Part shown: piece after piece, positions 1 to 11,766 of the stretch
How the letters are laid out: each line of letters starts with the position of its first letter
How positions within the stretch are numbered: the first letter of the stretch is position 1
Assembly (NCBI GenBank): GCA_051294375.1
Contig: CM119265.1
Coordinates: forward strand, 25,800,767-25,864,766
Reading direction: 5' to 3'
DNA length: 64,000 nt
Source of the DNA: Paraspadella gotoi
Taxonomy: Eukaryota > Chaetognatha
Program-made: the position numbers and the translations under genes
Notes under the pieces: model-generated
Seen by the model: only the letters and a program-made list of their open reading frames with translations
Database searches by the model: none
Told to the model about the DNA's origin: nothing

Positions 1-384
1 TTTCTTGTTTCCCTTTCATTTATAATAACCTTTTTTTTTTTATCTGATTCTTTTTTCTGATCTCATTCTTTCTTTCTTTTTTCTTTCTTTCTCTTTCTTT
101 CTTTCTTTCTTTCTTTCTCTCTTTTTCTCTATCTCTTTTTATCTTTTTCTGTTTTCAGTCTTTCTTTCCATTTCTTTCCCTTTCTTACTTTGACTCCTTC
201 TCTCTTTAGTTTTTCTTTCCATTGTTTCCTCTCTCTCTCTATCTCTCTCTTTTTTTTCTCTCCGTTTGTTTTTGTTTTACCTTTTCTAAATCTTTTCTCG
301 TTCTTCGACCAATTTCCCAAAAGTTTTCCCCCTTGAATTCATATCTTCCAACAATCTAATAACGTAAAAATAAAATAATCAATA
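1..384. repeat. CT/TTTC-rich low-complexity sequence
   Basis: Pyrimidine-rich plus strand made of interrupted TTTC and CT repeats (about 60-300), followed by AT-rich sequence. The reading frame across it on the minus strand is only Lys/Arg/Glu-rich repeat translation. No gene is seen. Confidence 0.8.
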
Positions 385-795
385 AGATAGAGATTACACA
401 TGGGAGTACAGGTACAGTATTTTTATTTATGACCTTCATCAGCGTCAAAATTTATTTGTGAATATTTGAAAGGTATTTGTGCAAAGGAAAAGGAGAGAGA
501 GAGAGAAAGAGAGAGAGAGAAGAGGAGAGAGACAACAAAGAGAGGGCAAAGTTTCCAACACTGAGTTTAGAAAAAGAATAGTGGTCAGATGTGAGGACAG
601 GTTAAGGTGAGGACAGATTGAGCAAGATTGTGAAAAGAAATTAAATTGTGAAAAATTTTATTTTAATTTAATTTCATTTCATTTCACAATCTTTCTCAAT
701 CTGTCCTCACCTTAACCTGTCCTCACATCTGACCACTATTCTTTTTCTAAACTCTGTGTTGGAAACTTTGCCCTCTCTTTGTTGTCTCTCTCCCC

Positions 796-834
<39 letters not shown>

Positions 835-1255
835 CTTTTCCTTTGCACAAATATCTTTAAAATATTCACAAATAAATTTTGACGCTGATGAAGGCTTGTA
901 TAGAGCCGAAACATGTACGTTCGATACAATAAAAATCGTTGTTGTAAGCAATTTCAAACGTCTTCTACTAATTAACAAACACAACGAAAAGAAAGGAAAG
1001 AGAGAGTGACCAAAATCAGGGATTAATCCCTCAACCCCCCCGCCCCTCTTCGTTTTTAAGGGATTAATCCCTGATTTTGGTCACTCTCTCACTCACTCAC
1101 TCTCTCTCTCCTCTCTCCTCTCTCCTCTCTCTCTTCTTTTTTTGCTCTGTCTATTAACTTACTCATTTGGCCCTGAAGATGATATGTCCAATGGATCGAA
1201 ATATTGGTCATAAATAAAAATACTGTTCCTGTACTCCCATGTGTAATCTCTATCT
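385..1255. mobile_element. Composite foldback (inverted-repeat) element
   Basis: Three nested levels of inverted repeat are visible. The outer arms are about 385-432 and 1,206-1,255 (each holds the sequence reading ACTCCCATGTGT on the plus strand at the right end). The middle arms are about 433-640 and 680-905, carry a GA/CT tract inside and meet near 660. A separate compact hairpin has arms at about 1,000-1,030 and 1,058-1,090 around a C-rich loop. The left arm lacks about 300 bp present in the right arm between GATGAAGG and TCATAAATAAAAATAC. The right half carries two hammerhead-like CTGAWGA...GAAA motifs, a feature known from Penelope-like and other retroelement ends. The element class is not settled, and no reverse transcriptase frame is present. 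Confidence 0.6.
885..912 (+). ncRNA. Hammerhead-ribozyme-like core (probable relic)
   Basis: CTGATGA (885-891) is followed by a 4-bp stem, GGCT (893-896) with AGCC (904-907), closing a 7-nt loop. GAAAC (908-912) comes next. This is the conserved hammerhead order CUGAUGA / stem II / GAAA. I could not find a convincing stem I, stem III and cleavage triplet, so self-cleavage is doubtful. A second, mutated version lies at 1,173-1,201 (CTGAAGA ... GAAA). Confidence 0.35.
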
Positions 1256-1445
1256 AATTCATTATCTCGGTACATGCGATGACTCTCAAAGAAAATAATC
1301 AATAAATATTAAAAACAAAAATTGAAAGTCTTTCTTACTAAACGGCCTCTCTAAAGATGCAGTAAATTTGAACCCCTAAACTTTCTGGACAGATAACGCA
1401 ACCCCACCCAAAGAAAAACAATTATCGACGTTTAAAATATGAACC

Positions 1446-1704
1446 TATGGCAACGGAGGGACATGTGTGATGCCTGGGGTGTGAGGCATCTCCTGACAGC
1501 TGGCGCTCAGGGCTTTGGACCTGCAGTGACCACCCCATGTCACTGGCGTGTTTATGCCGACACCATCACACTTTAACCAGCGTGACCGTGAGGGGATTGA
1601 ACCCAGAACTCACGGTTGGTGAACGAGTACTTAGCTGTCCAAGCCAATGGGACGAGCTGAGTTTCAACAAGCTATACGGGAGGCGAATTTAGGATTCGCC
1701 ACAC
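1446..1704 (-). mobile_element. tRNA-derived SINE-like repeat, copy 1
   Basis: About 259 bp, almost identical to 1,893-2,151 at an offset of exactly 447 bp. Read on the minus strand it carries an RNA polymerase III B-box (GGGTTCAATCCC, minus strand of 1,593-1,604) and, upstream of it, an A-box-like TGGCTTGGACAG near 1,635-1,650, at tRNA-like spacing. Only a few substitutions separate the copies. The 188-bp stretch 1,705-1,892 between them is not repeated elsewhere in the window. Confidence 0.6.
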
Positions 1705-1892
1705 ATGCCCCCCCCCAAGACAGCACACTGGGGTGACCAAGCCCAGAGTGAATGTCTTGAGAGTAGACGGACTCATTGCCATAGAGAGCGAGCGAGCGAG
1801 AAGTAGGGCATAGGCGTGGGATGCATACCCTTAAGCGATGAAGTGAGCGATGGTACGCAGCGGTTGCGTGTTCGATAGTAAGGCTCACCACT

Positions 1893-2151
1893 TATGGCAA
1901 CGGAGGGACATGTGTGATGCCTGGGGTGTGAGGCATCTCCTGACAGCTGGCGCTCAGGGCTTTGGACCTGCAGTGACCACCCCATGTCACTGGCGTGTTT
2001 ATGCCGACACCGTCACACTTTAACCAGCGTGACCGTGAGGGGATTGAACCCAGAACTCACGGTTGGTGAACGAGTACTTAGCTGTCCAAGCCAATGGGAC
2101 GAGCTGAGTTTCACCAAGCTATACGGGAGGCGAATTTAAGATTCGCCACAA
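1893..2151 (-). mobile_element. tRNA-derived SINE-like repeat, copy 2
   Basis: Second copy of the 1,446-1,704 repeat in the same orientation, with the same B-box and A-box-like motifs. It ends about 12 bp before the start of R1 copy 1. Confidence 0.6.
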
Positions 2152-3147
2152 ACCTTTCCTTTTTATCGAGCCTACCGGCGAAGCCGGTTAAGGCTTGATA
2201 TTGATTCAGGTGAGCTTCTTTGTGACGTCTTCGTCGTCGTCGTCGTCGGCGGCGGCGTCACGCATTTTTATATAAAAACTACTACGCTTTTATAGTTTTG
2301 GCTGGGACTTACCTTTTTTTTTAATAAAAATTATTATAAATTACAATGAAGTTTTATAAACATGTGCGATCATAGTAAGTTAAAAATTTAGATATGGCTT
2401 CTCATCTTGAAATAGCTCTGAAATTTTTATATTACATTTGGATTCAAGTATTTTTTGTTTGAATTTCCACTTCATTATGATTTACTGCAATATGCAAATG
2501 AGATTATAGTACTCATTATAATATCCAAATTAGTATATAGAAATGCTTTAATCTAATTTACATATTGCAGTATATAATATTGAAGATGAAATTCAAAAAT
2601 TTTTTTCTAAATCTATAATAAAAATGGAAAATCAAAGGACCTTTTTAATGAGAAGCTATATCTTAATTTTAATACAAATAAAAATAAAATCTTTTACAAG
2701 CTATGATTGAAAAAATTGCAAAAATTTCCAATTGTAAACAACTGTAACATTTTTTTCCTTTCTTTCCTTTCTTTAAATTATATATAAATTTTTCTTCCTA
2801 ATTTTCTATTTAAACGTTTGTGTCTTGTGTTTCTTGCATTGCGTTCCCTTTTTTATACTTGATTTTTTTTGGTTATAAAATTTCGAATTTTGAACGTTTT
2901 TGACGTTATATTTTTAGTTTCTTATGAATTAGTTCCATTAACATATTATTTATTGAGTCAATTGTAAACGTTAGTGTCTTTTGTTTCTGTGAATTTTAAT
3001 AGTTTAGTTTTTTACACTGATTCACTGTTTTTGATTTTGTCAATACTGTTTCTTTGGTATTCCATAAAAAAAAATAATAATAATTTCTGTCCATTTTGCT
3101 GCCTTTTCTGAACCCTTTACAAACGAGTTCAGCTCTGCGGCTGTCCA

Positions 3148-3188
<41 letters not shown>

Positions 3189-3213
3189 GTCTCTGTCTGT
3201 ATCTCTCTTTCTG

Positions 3214-3249
<36 letters not shown>

Positions 3250-3467
3250 TCTATGTACGATCTTTTGCGTGATCGTTTTTTGAAAAATTTCGATTTTTTT
3301 TTCTTTTAAAAACTTTTATTATCGCCATTTATTCCGCGATTTTTTCTCAATGCAAAATCCCAAATTTACATCCGAGATTTTCGTGAATTTATTCTCTTTC
3401 TTTCTCTCTCTATATTTCTCTCTCTCTTTCACTCATACACGCATTTGTTTGTTTTATTTATGATGAA

Positions 3468-3745
3468 TGATTCATTGCGTCAATGAATGACTATCATCGC
3501 ATCAATGAATGACTATCATCATATCAATGAATGATTATCATCACATCAATGAATGACTATCATCGCATCAACCATTTGGTTATTATCACATCAATCATTT
3601 GGTTATCATCACATCGATCATTTAGTTATCACCGCATCAATTATTGGTTATCATTGCATCAATATTTGGTTATCATCGCATCAATCATTTGGTTATCATC
3701 GCATTAATCCTTTGGTTATCATCGCATCAATATTTGGTTATCATT
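3468..3745 (+). repeat. Minisatellite, ~23-bp unit
   Basis: About eleven degenerate tandem copies of a unit resembling ATCATTTGGTTATCATCGC, with an earlier variant containing ATGAATGACTATC. The open frame across it is an artefact of the repeat. It lies inside the part of R1 that copy 2 lacks. Confidence 0.85.
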
Positions 3746-3884
3746 GAAGGGAGGCTCGATCCTATTCTTTTAAGATTTTTTTCTTTCTTTTGAGAAAAAA
3801 AACCGGATTGTATTGGTTTAAAACAAATTCCCGACTTTTAGGTTAAAACTTCTCAAATCTTTGTTTGAAACTGGTTTCACTCTT

Positions 3885-3923
<39 letters not shown>

Positions 3924-4640
3924 TTATTTTTGAAATGAAAATATTGTGACTGTTATTAAGCATTGAAGAAGACTTGCATTTGTAAATGAACAAAGTCCCA
4001 AATGAATAAAAACTATCTTTGTTGAAAGAGAATTTGAATTTTGATTTTAATTTCATATCTTGATTTGGAATTGGCCTTCTTTTGATTGATTGTATTCACA
4101 TTTAATATAAAAAGAAAAAAATATAATCAAAAAGTGAAATAGGTTTTTTTTTCATTTAAACTTATTTCCACTAGGACGATTCCATCGAAACTTGATTTCC
4201 AGTTATTTAAGTAAAACGTGAGTAATTAGGTAGAGATAAAGGGGGACGGACTGATGGATTTTTTTGCATAATTTAACCTAATTATAATCTCCGTGACTTA
4301 CCAACAAGATTTTGGTGTGGGACCCACAGACCAACAAAGTGAATTATAGAGCTAATTATATAGACTAAAAAGAGAATTGGTAATTAAAAATGATAGTAGC
4401 TCGTCGCCTAAAGACTAGCTTTTGACCGCCACGTAGAATATACATCGTGATAATACTAAACTTTACAGTAGTTAACCATAGTTAACTTTATTCAATGGCC
4501 AGAATTATAAAATAAAATATTTTCGTTTTATTAAGAAGCAATCTTTTATTTAACCATTAAAAAAGTTTTAATTACAATTTATACATTCAATGTATATATT
4601 AAATTTTAACAATTAACATTTTAGATATCAAATATTTTTA

Positions 4641-6276
4641 GTCGGATCTGCTTATGCAGGCACGATCCCATGACGAGTCTATAATTCACTTGTCGGTCCG
4701 TCGCTCCACCCCCTCAATATTGTCGGCACTAACTTATATCATGTCAGAACATCGAATTATGATAAATTATGCAAAAAAAATGATGTCCGTCCATCCGTCC
4801 GTTCCGTCCCACCCTTAACAAAAAAAACACCAATTACTCGTGATTGGATGGATGGATTGGAATGAAATTTTTTTGTGGGTAGGGAAGTGTGTGATAAGCT
4901 GTATATGAAGTTTCGATGGAATCGTCCGAGTGAAAAATAGTTTAAATGGAAAAAATAAAAAAAAATAAATTTCACTATTTGAACACCAATTACTGCAAGA
5001 GTGGATGGGCGATTGACTTGAAAATTTTGTATTGGGTAGGAAAGTGTGTGATTGAGCTGGAAATCAAGTTTCGATGAATCGTTTGAGTGGAAATGAGTTT
5101 AAATGGAAAAAAACAAAAAACCTTGTTTCACTAATTGATTATGCTTCTTTTCCTTTTATATTAAATGTAAATGAAGGATGTATTAATAAATCAAAATAAT
5201 TAATACAGTTAATTATTCAATTAGTCAATTAATTAACAATAATTAATTAATTAGTCAATCAATCCGTCCATCCGTCCCATCTTAGCAAAAAGCTCCAATA
5301 ACTCGTGATTAGCTAGTTGGATTGGAATGAAATTTTGTGTCTGGGTAGGACAGTGGTGAGATGAAGCTGGATCTAAAGTTTCGATGGAATCGTGAGAGTG
5401 GGAAATGAGTTAAATGGAAAAAACATAAGTTGCATTTACTCAAATATTTTTACTTATTTTTAACGCAATAAATACTCTATTTAATCATAATTAGATGGAT
5501 AGATTTGAGTTTAAATTTTGTGTGTGGTAGGAAAGTGTGTGACGAAGCTTGATACAAAGTTTCGGTGGAAACGTACAAGTGGAAATGAGTTTAAATAAAA
5601 AAAAATATGAGTCACATTTACTTGAATCTTTTGCTTTCACGACTTGTTAGTCCTGGCAATGTTACTTATTTTGACGCCATAAATTACTACGTAATTAATC
5701 ATAATTAAATTAATAAATTGAAAAGGAAGTGTGTGAAGAAGCTAGATATAAAGTTTTGACGGAATTGTGCCAGTGGAAAATGAGTTTAAATGGAAAAAAC
5801 ATAAGTCACATTCTTACTTGAATCTTTTTTATTTATGATACTAATAAATGTTTAATTAATTAATTAATTAATTTGAAAAAAATGATACAATTTAAAAAAA
5901 TTATGCAAGTTTGAAAAAATTATGCAAGTTGAAAAAAATTATGCAAGTGAAAAATGATGAAAGTTAAAAAAAAATGATGCGAATTGTAAAATGATATAAA
6001 TTGAAAAAATGAGAGTTGAAAAAAAATTATGTGCGTGAAAAATGATGCGATTGAAAAAATGATGCAAAGTTAAAAAAATGATGCGAATTGTAAAAATGAT
6101 GTAAATTAAAAAATGATGAGTTTGAAAAATTATGTGCGTGGAAAAATTATGCGAGTTGAAAAAATGATGCGAGTTAAAAAATGATGCGAGTTTAAACAAA
6201 ATTTTAAAAAAATATTGTGATTTATCATCCTGATTAAGCAGATTACCGACGCTTAATTATTGTAGGCAGATCCGAC
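4641..6276. mobile_element. Inner element of R1 with short terminal inverted repeats, copy 1
   Basis: Begins GTCGGATCTGC (4,641-4,651) and ends with its exact reverse complement GCAGATCCGAC (6,266-6,276). The interior holds about five degenerate copies of a unit containing GGGTAGGAAAGTGTGTG (near 4,877, 5,034, 5,343, 5,526 and 5,724). Next come AT-rich sequence and a 17-19 bp minisatellite. The equivalent in R1 copy 2 is 10,880-11,680. Related sequence also occurs near 29,215-29,490. Confidence 0.5.
5872..6195 (+). repeat. Minisatellite, ~18-bp AT-rich unit
   Basis: About 17 degenerate copies of a unit like AAAAAATGATGCGAGTTG. The minus-strand reading frame rich in His, Phe and Ile is repeat translation, not a gene. 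Confidence 0.8.
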
Positions 6277-6308
6277 ATTGTTTGCTCAAACTTGTTTAAA
6301 AAAAAGTT

Positions 6309-9300
6309 CTAACAATTTTCGTAAAGTGTTTTTGTCTTTTTTTCTGAAGACTTCAGTGAATTTCCTTAAAAAATCTGACTCACCGCGCAGCCTGTTCAAG
6401 ACAGTCGTCCGCGCGGCCACGAAGTCTTCCAGTCCTGTGCCGACACATTCGTGTTGGGCTGCGGCACGACGAAGGCTCTGGGCTCACAACTCCTTCGCCG
6501 ACGGAGACGCCGACGACGACGCAATTGAGATGGCAGGTGCGTCAGAAGATGCCCTCGATAAGGGCTGGAGCCACGTGGTTGACTAAAGGGAAGAATTAAA
6601 AATATGATCATGTAGGGGGGGATTTTTGTATACAATTGAAGCAGTTTACAGAATCGTAATATGTCATTATATAGCAGGGTGGTATAATAATAATAATAAT
6701 AAATCTTAAGAGCAATAGAATAAAAATTTACCAAAACTTAATCAGGATACAATAATATGCAAATGAGATTAAGGAACTCAATCTCATTTGAAATAATCAG
6801 CAAATTAATCTGCTACAATTAATATCGAAGCCAAGTACTAAGCGCGTTAATAAACCCTACTTTTACATTGGAAAGTAATTATTGAATACTTGTTTTGTCC
6901 TGTTATGTCTTAATCTACCATACCCTGTCTGAAGTCAGGAGCAAGATATACCTTTTTAATTAATGACTGAATAATTTATGTACTTGTACCAATTTTCTAT
7001 AGTATTATCGATAGGAATAATACATATATAATACTACATAAATGTTCCTCCAGTGGTTTTAAGTTCATAAATTAGATAAGTCATTCAATCATACCAGTTA
7101 TATGGGAATATATCATAGTAATTCTATCACAATCATAATCCCATAAAAATCTAAATCCGACGAACCCGTCTTTGTATGAAATGAGCTCCTTTATCCTGTC
7201 CGTGATGAAGAGGTGTCCGTCAAATTAAAGCGTCCAACGTCTCCCGTGTGGAACCATCCGTCAGCATCTACGACGGTCACGGTGGCTGCGGGGGCGTTCA
7301 AGTAGCCCTTCATCAAAGCGGGATTTTTTATGCAGATCTCGCCCTCGCTGGTTGGAGGTAAGTCGAAGCCATCGGAAGGGTCAGTTATCTTAGAAAAGGA
7401 AAGGTATGTATTTATGTAGAAATTTGGGAAAAAAAAAGAAAGAAATATTAAAAATGATTCCAAAGTAACAACAACAAAAAACATGAACGAGAATAAAAAA
7501 CAAAGAAACATTAAAAAAGTAGTAAAAGGTACATACTTAATAAAAATGAAACAAGAAACAGAAAGTGTTGTAAACATATATTATTATGCATTTCATAGTA
7601 CATGACCGGTATGACTGAGTATAAATTAAAGTGATGCAGTATTAAGCACCTAAGTTTTGATCAATTAAAACAAAATTGAAAAAAGAGAGAGGGACCAATC
7701 GACCAACCTAAAGTGACTTATATAGATTTGCGAGGCATTCTCCATTCTCAGCGCAAAATAACCTTAATTTGGACGTTGGGGAACAGAACGCCAACGGATC
7801 CTGGATGCTTGACTCTCTCTCCCTTTGGTACAGTGGTCAATGTTCCACCCTACAAATAAAAAAGTAAACTATGAATATAAACATAACCAGAGTAGTCATA
7901 TATATATAATATTTTATATTATATAATATATATATGGCTTTCGTTAGAGTACCATTTCATAATGTCATTTCATACCATTCTACACCTAATTCTTAATATC
8001 TCGCTATACAGATTATTTATAATTATCAGTATGTTTTTTTCTCTACTACATCCACAAACCTCCGGTGCTTCCATATCCCTGACGAATGTCCATGACTCCC
8101 GTCCGACGACGGAACATGTCTTCAATCTCGGCCGAAACGTAAGAGCCTCCAGTAAGGATAGATCGAACAGATGTTAGATCTGGAGCAGGCAATACATTGC
8201 CTTTGGCGATTGAAGCCACACGCCAGGCGGTCAAGTAAAGGTGCCTGGTTGAGAAAAAAAGATTTTACCAGTCGTTAGGTAACGTCAAAATATTAGTAAA
8301 TTAGTCCAAAATTTTACCAAGTGATGAAACACTAATAAGTGTTATGAGTTAGTGACAGAACCGTTCAATATAAACACTAAACATTAAACACTAAACAGTC
8401 CCTGAGAATGCAGCCGGGTTAAGCGGCCCATCCTTCTTAACTCCGTAGCAACCACTAGACTAGAACCTTGGACCTTTGGGTTGGGAGGCGAATGACTTGC
8501 CTCCTGCTCCAATAGCCACTGATGAATGGTTGGTGATTTGAATTATACTTTTGTTCACTCACTTCATGTTGTATTTTTTCACCAAACTCAAATCCCGAGA
8601 AATGTCAAAGTCAGCAACAACGACACAGTTTGCTCGTTGAAGCATGCATTTAAATGCCGAATACTGCAGTCCACCTGAGTGGGCCAAAGGCGACTGCAAC
8701 ATTGTCGTATCTCCTGTGATAAAACACGAGATCTCAAAGTAAATTTCATCATTGATCGATCATTGATTATTCCCTCAAATGAAGCTGCACCTGGTTCTAG
8801 TTCCACAAATGCTTCATGCAAAAACTGCAACTGGTTGGCTACAGTGTTTTTGTGAGTGAGGACAATGCCCTTGGGAGTTCCTGTGCTGCCACTGCTATTC
8901 TGGACAATTGCAGTATTGACAGCAACATCGATTTCTGGTGTCTGCTCAAAGGCAGATCCGTCATCAGTCGCAAGGTTGGTAAATGTGTTTGCATCTGAGA
9001 ATGAAATTCATGAGAATATTTCAAAAAAATTTTAACGTTATTTTTATATTTTATCAGAAAGTCCTAATGTACTTGTACTTATAAATAATAGTTCCGAGTA
9101 AATATTGCAGAAAATGAAATTGGTTCTCTATTAAAACTCACCATAGTTTTCTTTAACTGCGTCAAAAACTATGAGAAGTTTGAAGGCATCTGATTCATGA
9201 TAAACTTTTCTTGCTGTATCCAAGAAATTGGAGGTACAGGCGATGACCTTCGCCTCTACTGCCTCTGCCTGACGCTTGAGTTCCACTTCATTTAGTGAAG

Positions 9301-9758
9301 TGTAAACGGGCGCAAATACCGCACCCAAAGCGAGCGTCGCAAAGCATGTGATAATATATTCGACGCAGTTTGACGCAATTACCGTTACACCATCGCCCTT
9401 AATAAAATGCATACAATTTATTTGTACATTGAATTTGTTTGCCTTTCTCATTTCTTCACTCATTTATTTATGCATAACTCATCCTCTTTTTTTCATACAT
9501 TATTGGACTTGCCTTTCCCACCCCTCGCTTTGCCAATGCACTTGCAACTCTCTCAGCCAAATAAATGATCCTCTTTGCACTCAAAGTCTCTCCAGTAGAT
9601 GCAGATGTTAAGAGGATGTCTTCAGGATGTTGAAGCAAGTGTGTTTTCATGAAGGTGAAGACATCAATGGCGGGGATATCAATGTTAGAAAAAGGAGATA
9701 TTACCACATTATTTACTGCAAAACTTTTTTCTGAAGCGTTTAAAGTGGATGTATCCAT
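6309..9758 (-). pseudogene. Acyl-CoA synthetase / 4CL-like ANL ligase, copy A (8 exons, frame broken)
   Basis: Paralogue of the intact gene at 15,252-18,465. Exons by homology and splice signals: 9,758-9,513; 9,397-9,142; 8,994-8,791; 8,713-8,563; 8,244-8,060; 7,849-7,763; 7,388-7,166; 6,582-6,309. Exons 1-4 and 6 are open, with lengths 256, 204, 151 and 87 matching copy C. The AMP-binding motif NSSGSTGTPKG and the GWFHTGD motif are present. Breaks: exon 5 is 185 nt instead of 184 (an extra base just before the donor, where the motif reads QGYGST); exon 7 is 223 nt instead of 224; exon 8 carries several single-base indels that create an apparent TGA. An upstream ATG at 9,782 would add eight residues. 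Intron 1 has a GC donor (GCAAGT, 9,512-9,507). Intron 4 holds a SINE-like repeat. The breaks are nearly all single-base indels, so unpolished sequence rather than true decay is a real alternative. Confidence 0.75.
8326..8535 (-). mobile_element. tRNA-derived SINE-like repeat (family 2) in intron 4 of copy A
   Basis: Reverse-oriented homologue of 17,361-17,565. Shared blocks on the minus strand include GGAGGCAAGTCATTCGCCTC and CCCAACCCAAAGGTCC, then a B-box-like GGTTCTAG and a tail containing TATTGAACGGTTCT. It has the same sense as the host gene and lies between the exon 4 donor (8,562) and the exon 5 acceptor (8,245). Confidence 0.65.
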
Positions 9759-10040
9759 GACGATTGCAAAAGTTTGGTCCACTTTTAAATAATCTCGAAT
9801 TTAGCTGGAAACTAAAATATATCTTACCTGGAATAAGTGCAATATTTAGAATTATTAAAAACCACAAGATAAGGGAAAACATGATAAATAGAATAACAAT
9901 AATTCTAAGAATATTCATGATTTAACAAAAATGAAATTTATCAAACCATATGATTTATACGTATACTGGGATTGCTTGTTGTTAATGACTTAATCATCTG
10001 ATAAGTCATAAGAACTAAGGGATTTGAAGCATAATATAAT

Positions 10041-11700
10041 TATCGAGCCGACCGGCGAAGCCTGTTCAGGCTCGATATTGATTCGGGTGAGCTTCTTTGT
10101 GTCGTCATCGTCGTCGTCGTCACGCGTGTTTTTAATATAAAACTACTACAACTTTATAGGTTTGGCTGGGACTTACCGTTTTTTTTTAAATAAAAATTAT
10201 TATGAATTATGATAAAGTTTTACAAAAGTGTGCGATCATAGTAAGTTAAAAATTTAGATATGGCTTCTCATCTTGAAATAGCTTTGATATTTTCTTATTA
10301 CATTTGGGTTTATGTATTTTTTCTTTGAATTTCCACTTCATTTGATTTACTGCAATATGCAAATGAGATTATAGTACTCATTATAATATCCAAATTAGTA
10401 TAATAGAAATGCTTTAAATCTAATTTACAAATTGCAGTAATATAATATTGAAGATGAAATTCAAAAAAAAATTTTAAATCTATAATAAAAATGGGAAATC
10501 AAAGGACTTTTTTTAATGAGAAGCTATATCTTATTTTAATACAAATAAAATAAAATCTTTTACAAGCTATGATTGGAAAAATTTTCAATTGTAAACAATT
10601 GTAACATTTTTTTCCTTTCTTTATTTATTTAAATTATATATAGATTTTTCTTTCTATTTTTGTCAGTTGCTGCCTTTTCTGAACCTTTTAAAAAAACGAG
10701 TTCAGGCTCTGCAGTGACTGTTCAGCTGCCTTCCAGCGGCTGTCCAGCTTTCTCTCTCTCTCTCTTTCTGTTCTGTCTGTCTCTCCTTTCTTTTCTGTCT
10801 CTCTCTGTCTTTCTGTTTCTCCTCTCTCTGTTACGATCTCTTGCGTGATCGTTTTTTTGAAAAATTTTGATTATTTTTAGTCGGATCTGCTTATCAGCAG
10901 ATCCCACTCTATAATTCACTTTGTCGGTCCGTCGGTCCCCCGCAATAGTGTCGGGTACTAACTTATATCATGTCAGAACATCAAATTATGATAAATTATG
11001 CAAAAAAAATTATGTCCGTCCTCCGTCCGTCCCACCTTAAACAAAAACACAAAATTACTTGATTGGATGGATGGATTGGAAGTAAATTTTGTGTGTGGGT
11101 AGGGAAGTGTGTGATTGAGCTGTATATGAAGTTTCAATGGAATTGTCCGAGTGGAAATGAGTTTAAATGGAAAAAATAAAAAAATAAATTTCACTATTTG
11201 AATACCAATTACTCAAGAGTGGATGGGGCGATTGACTTTAAATTTTGCATTTGGGTAGGAAAGTGTGTGATTGAGCTGGAAATCAAGTTTCGATGGAATC
11301 GTTTGAGGGAAATGAGTTTAAATGGAAAAAACAAAAAAACCTGTTTCACTAATTGATTATGCTTCTTTTTCCTTTTATATTAAATGTAAATGAAGGATGT
11401 ATTAATAAATCAAATAATTATTCAGTTAATTAATCAATTAGTCAATTAATTAATCAATAATTAATTAATTAGTATCTAATCCGTCTCCGTCCCATCAAAA
11501 AGCTCCAATAACTCGTGATTGGCTATATTATATGTCTCTTCACTGTCCTAACCCAATTTTAAGGACATCGATGATGATAAGTTGAAATATAATTTAAAAT
11601 TAATTATTACATATTAAAATTAATTAATTATTAATTAATGATTAATTAATTAATTAATTATTATCATAGGCAGATCCGACATTGTTTGCTCAAACTTGTT
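10041..11700. mobile_element. Large dispersed repeat R1, copy 2 (compact)
   Basis: Starts TATCGAGCC (10,041-10,049) with a perfect 9-nt reverse complement GGCTCGATA (10,069-10,077), and ends TTTGCTCAAACTTGTT at 11,700. It includes the inner element with GTCGGATCTGC / GCAGATCCGAC ends (10,880-11,680). It is collinear with copy 1 at 2,164-6,296 but about 2.5 kb shorter. It lies between copy A and pseudogene copy B, so R1 flanks copy A on both sides in direct orientation. No coding frame. Confidence 0.6.
10880..11680. mobile_element. Inner element of R1 with short terminal inverted repeats, copy 2
   Basis: GTCGGATCTGC at 10,880-10,890 and its reverse complement at 11,670-11,680. An 11-bp terminal inverted repeat is short, and target duplications are not clear, so classification stays open. 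Confidence 0.45.
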
Positions 11701-11766
11701 ACCTAAGAATTGACAATTGGTTTTGGAACTATTTTCATTAATTTTTGGGATATTTTTAATCTTTTT

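Larger units (their letters stand above)
2164..6296. mobile_element. Large dispersed repeat R1, copy 1 (expanded)
   Basis: It starts with a hairpin-like TATCGAGCC, followed within about 30 bp by an imperfect reverse complement, and ends with TTTGCTCAAACTTGTT. The same start and end bound the shorter copy at 10,041-11,700, in the same orientation. The two share long collinear blocks, for example the GCTGGGACTTAC region and the sequence around GATCATAGTAAG. Copy 1 additionally contains about 1.3 kb (about 3,300-4,640) with a minisatellite, plus an inverted fragment (about 4,080-4,280) of its own 4,770-5,170 sequence. No coding frame is evident, so this is a non-autonomous element or repetitive block of unknown class. 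No clear target-site duplication was found. Confidence 0.6.

Noticed and set aside
8046-9024. Plus-strand frames opposite exons 3 and 5 of copy A
   Set aside because: Shadows of the spliced minus-strand gene, whose motifs and splice sites are clear.
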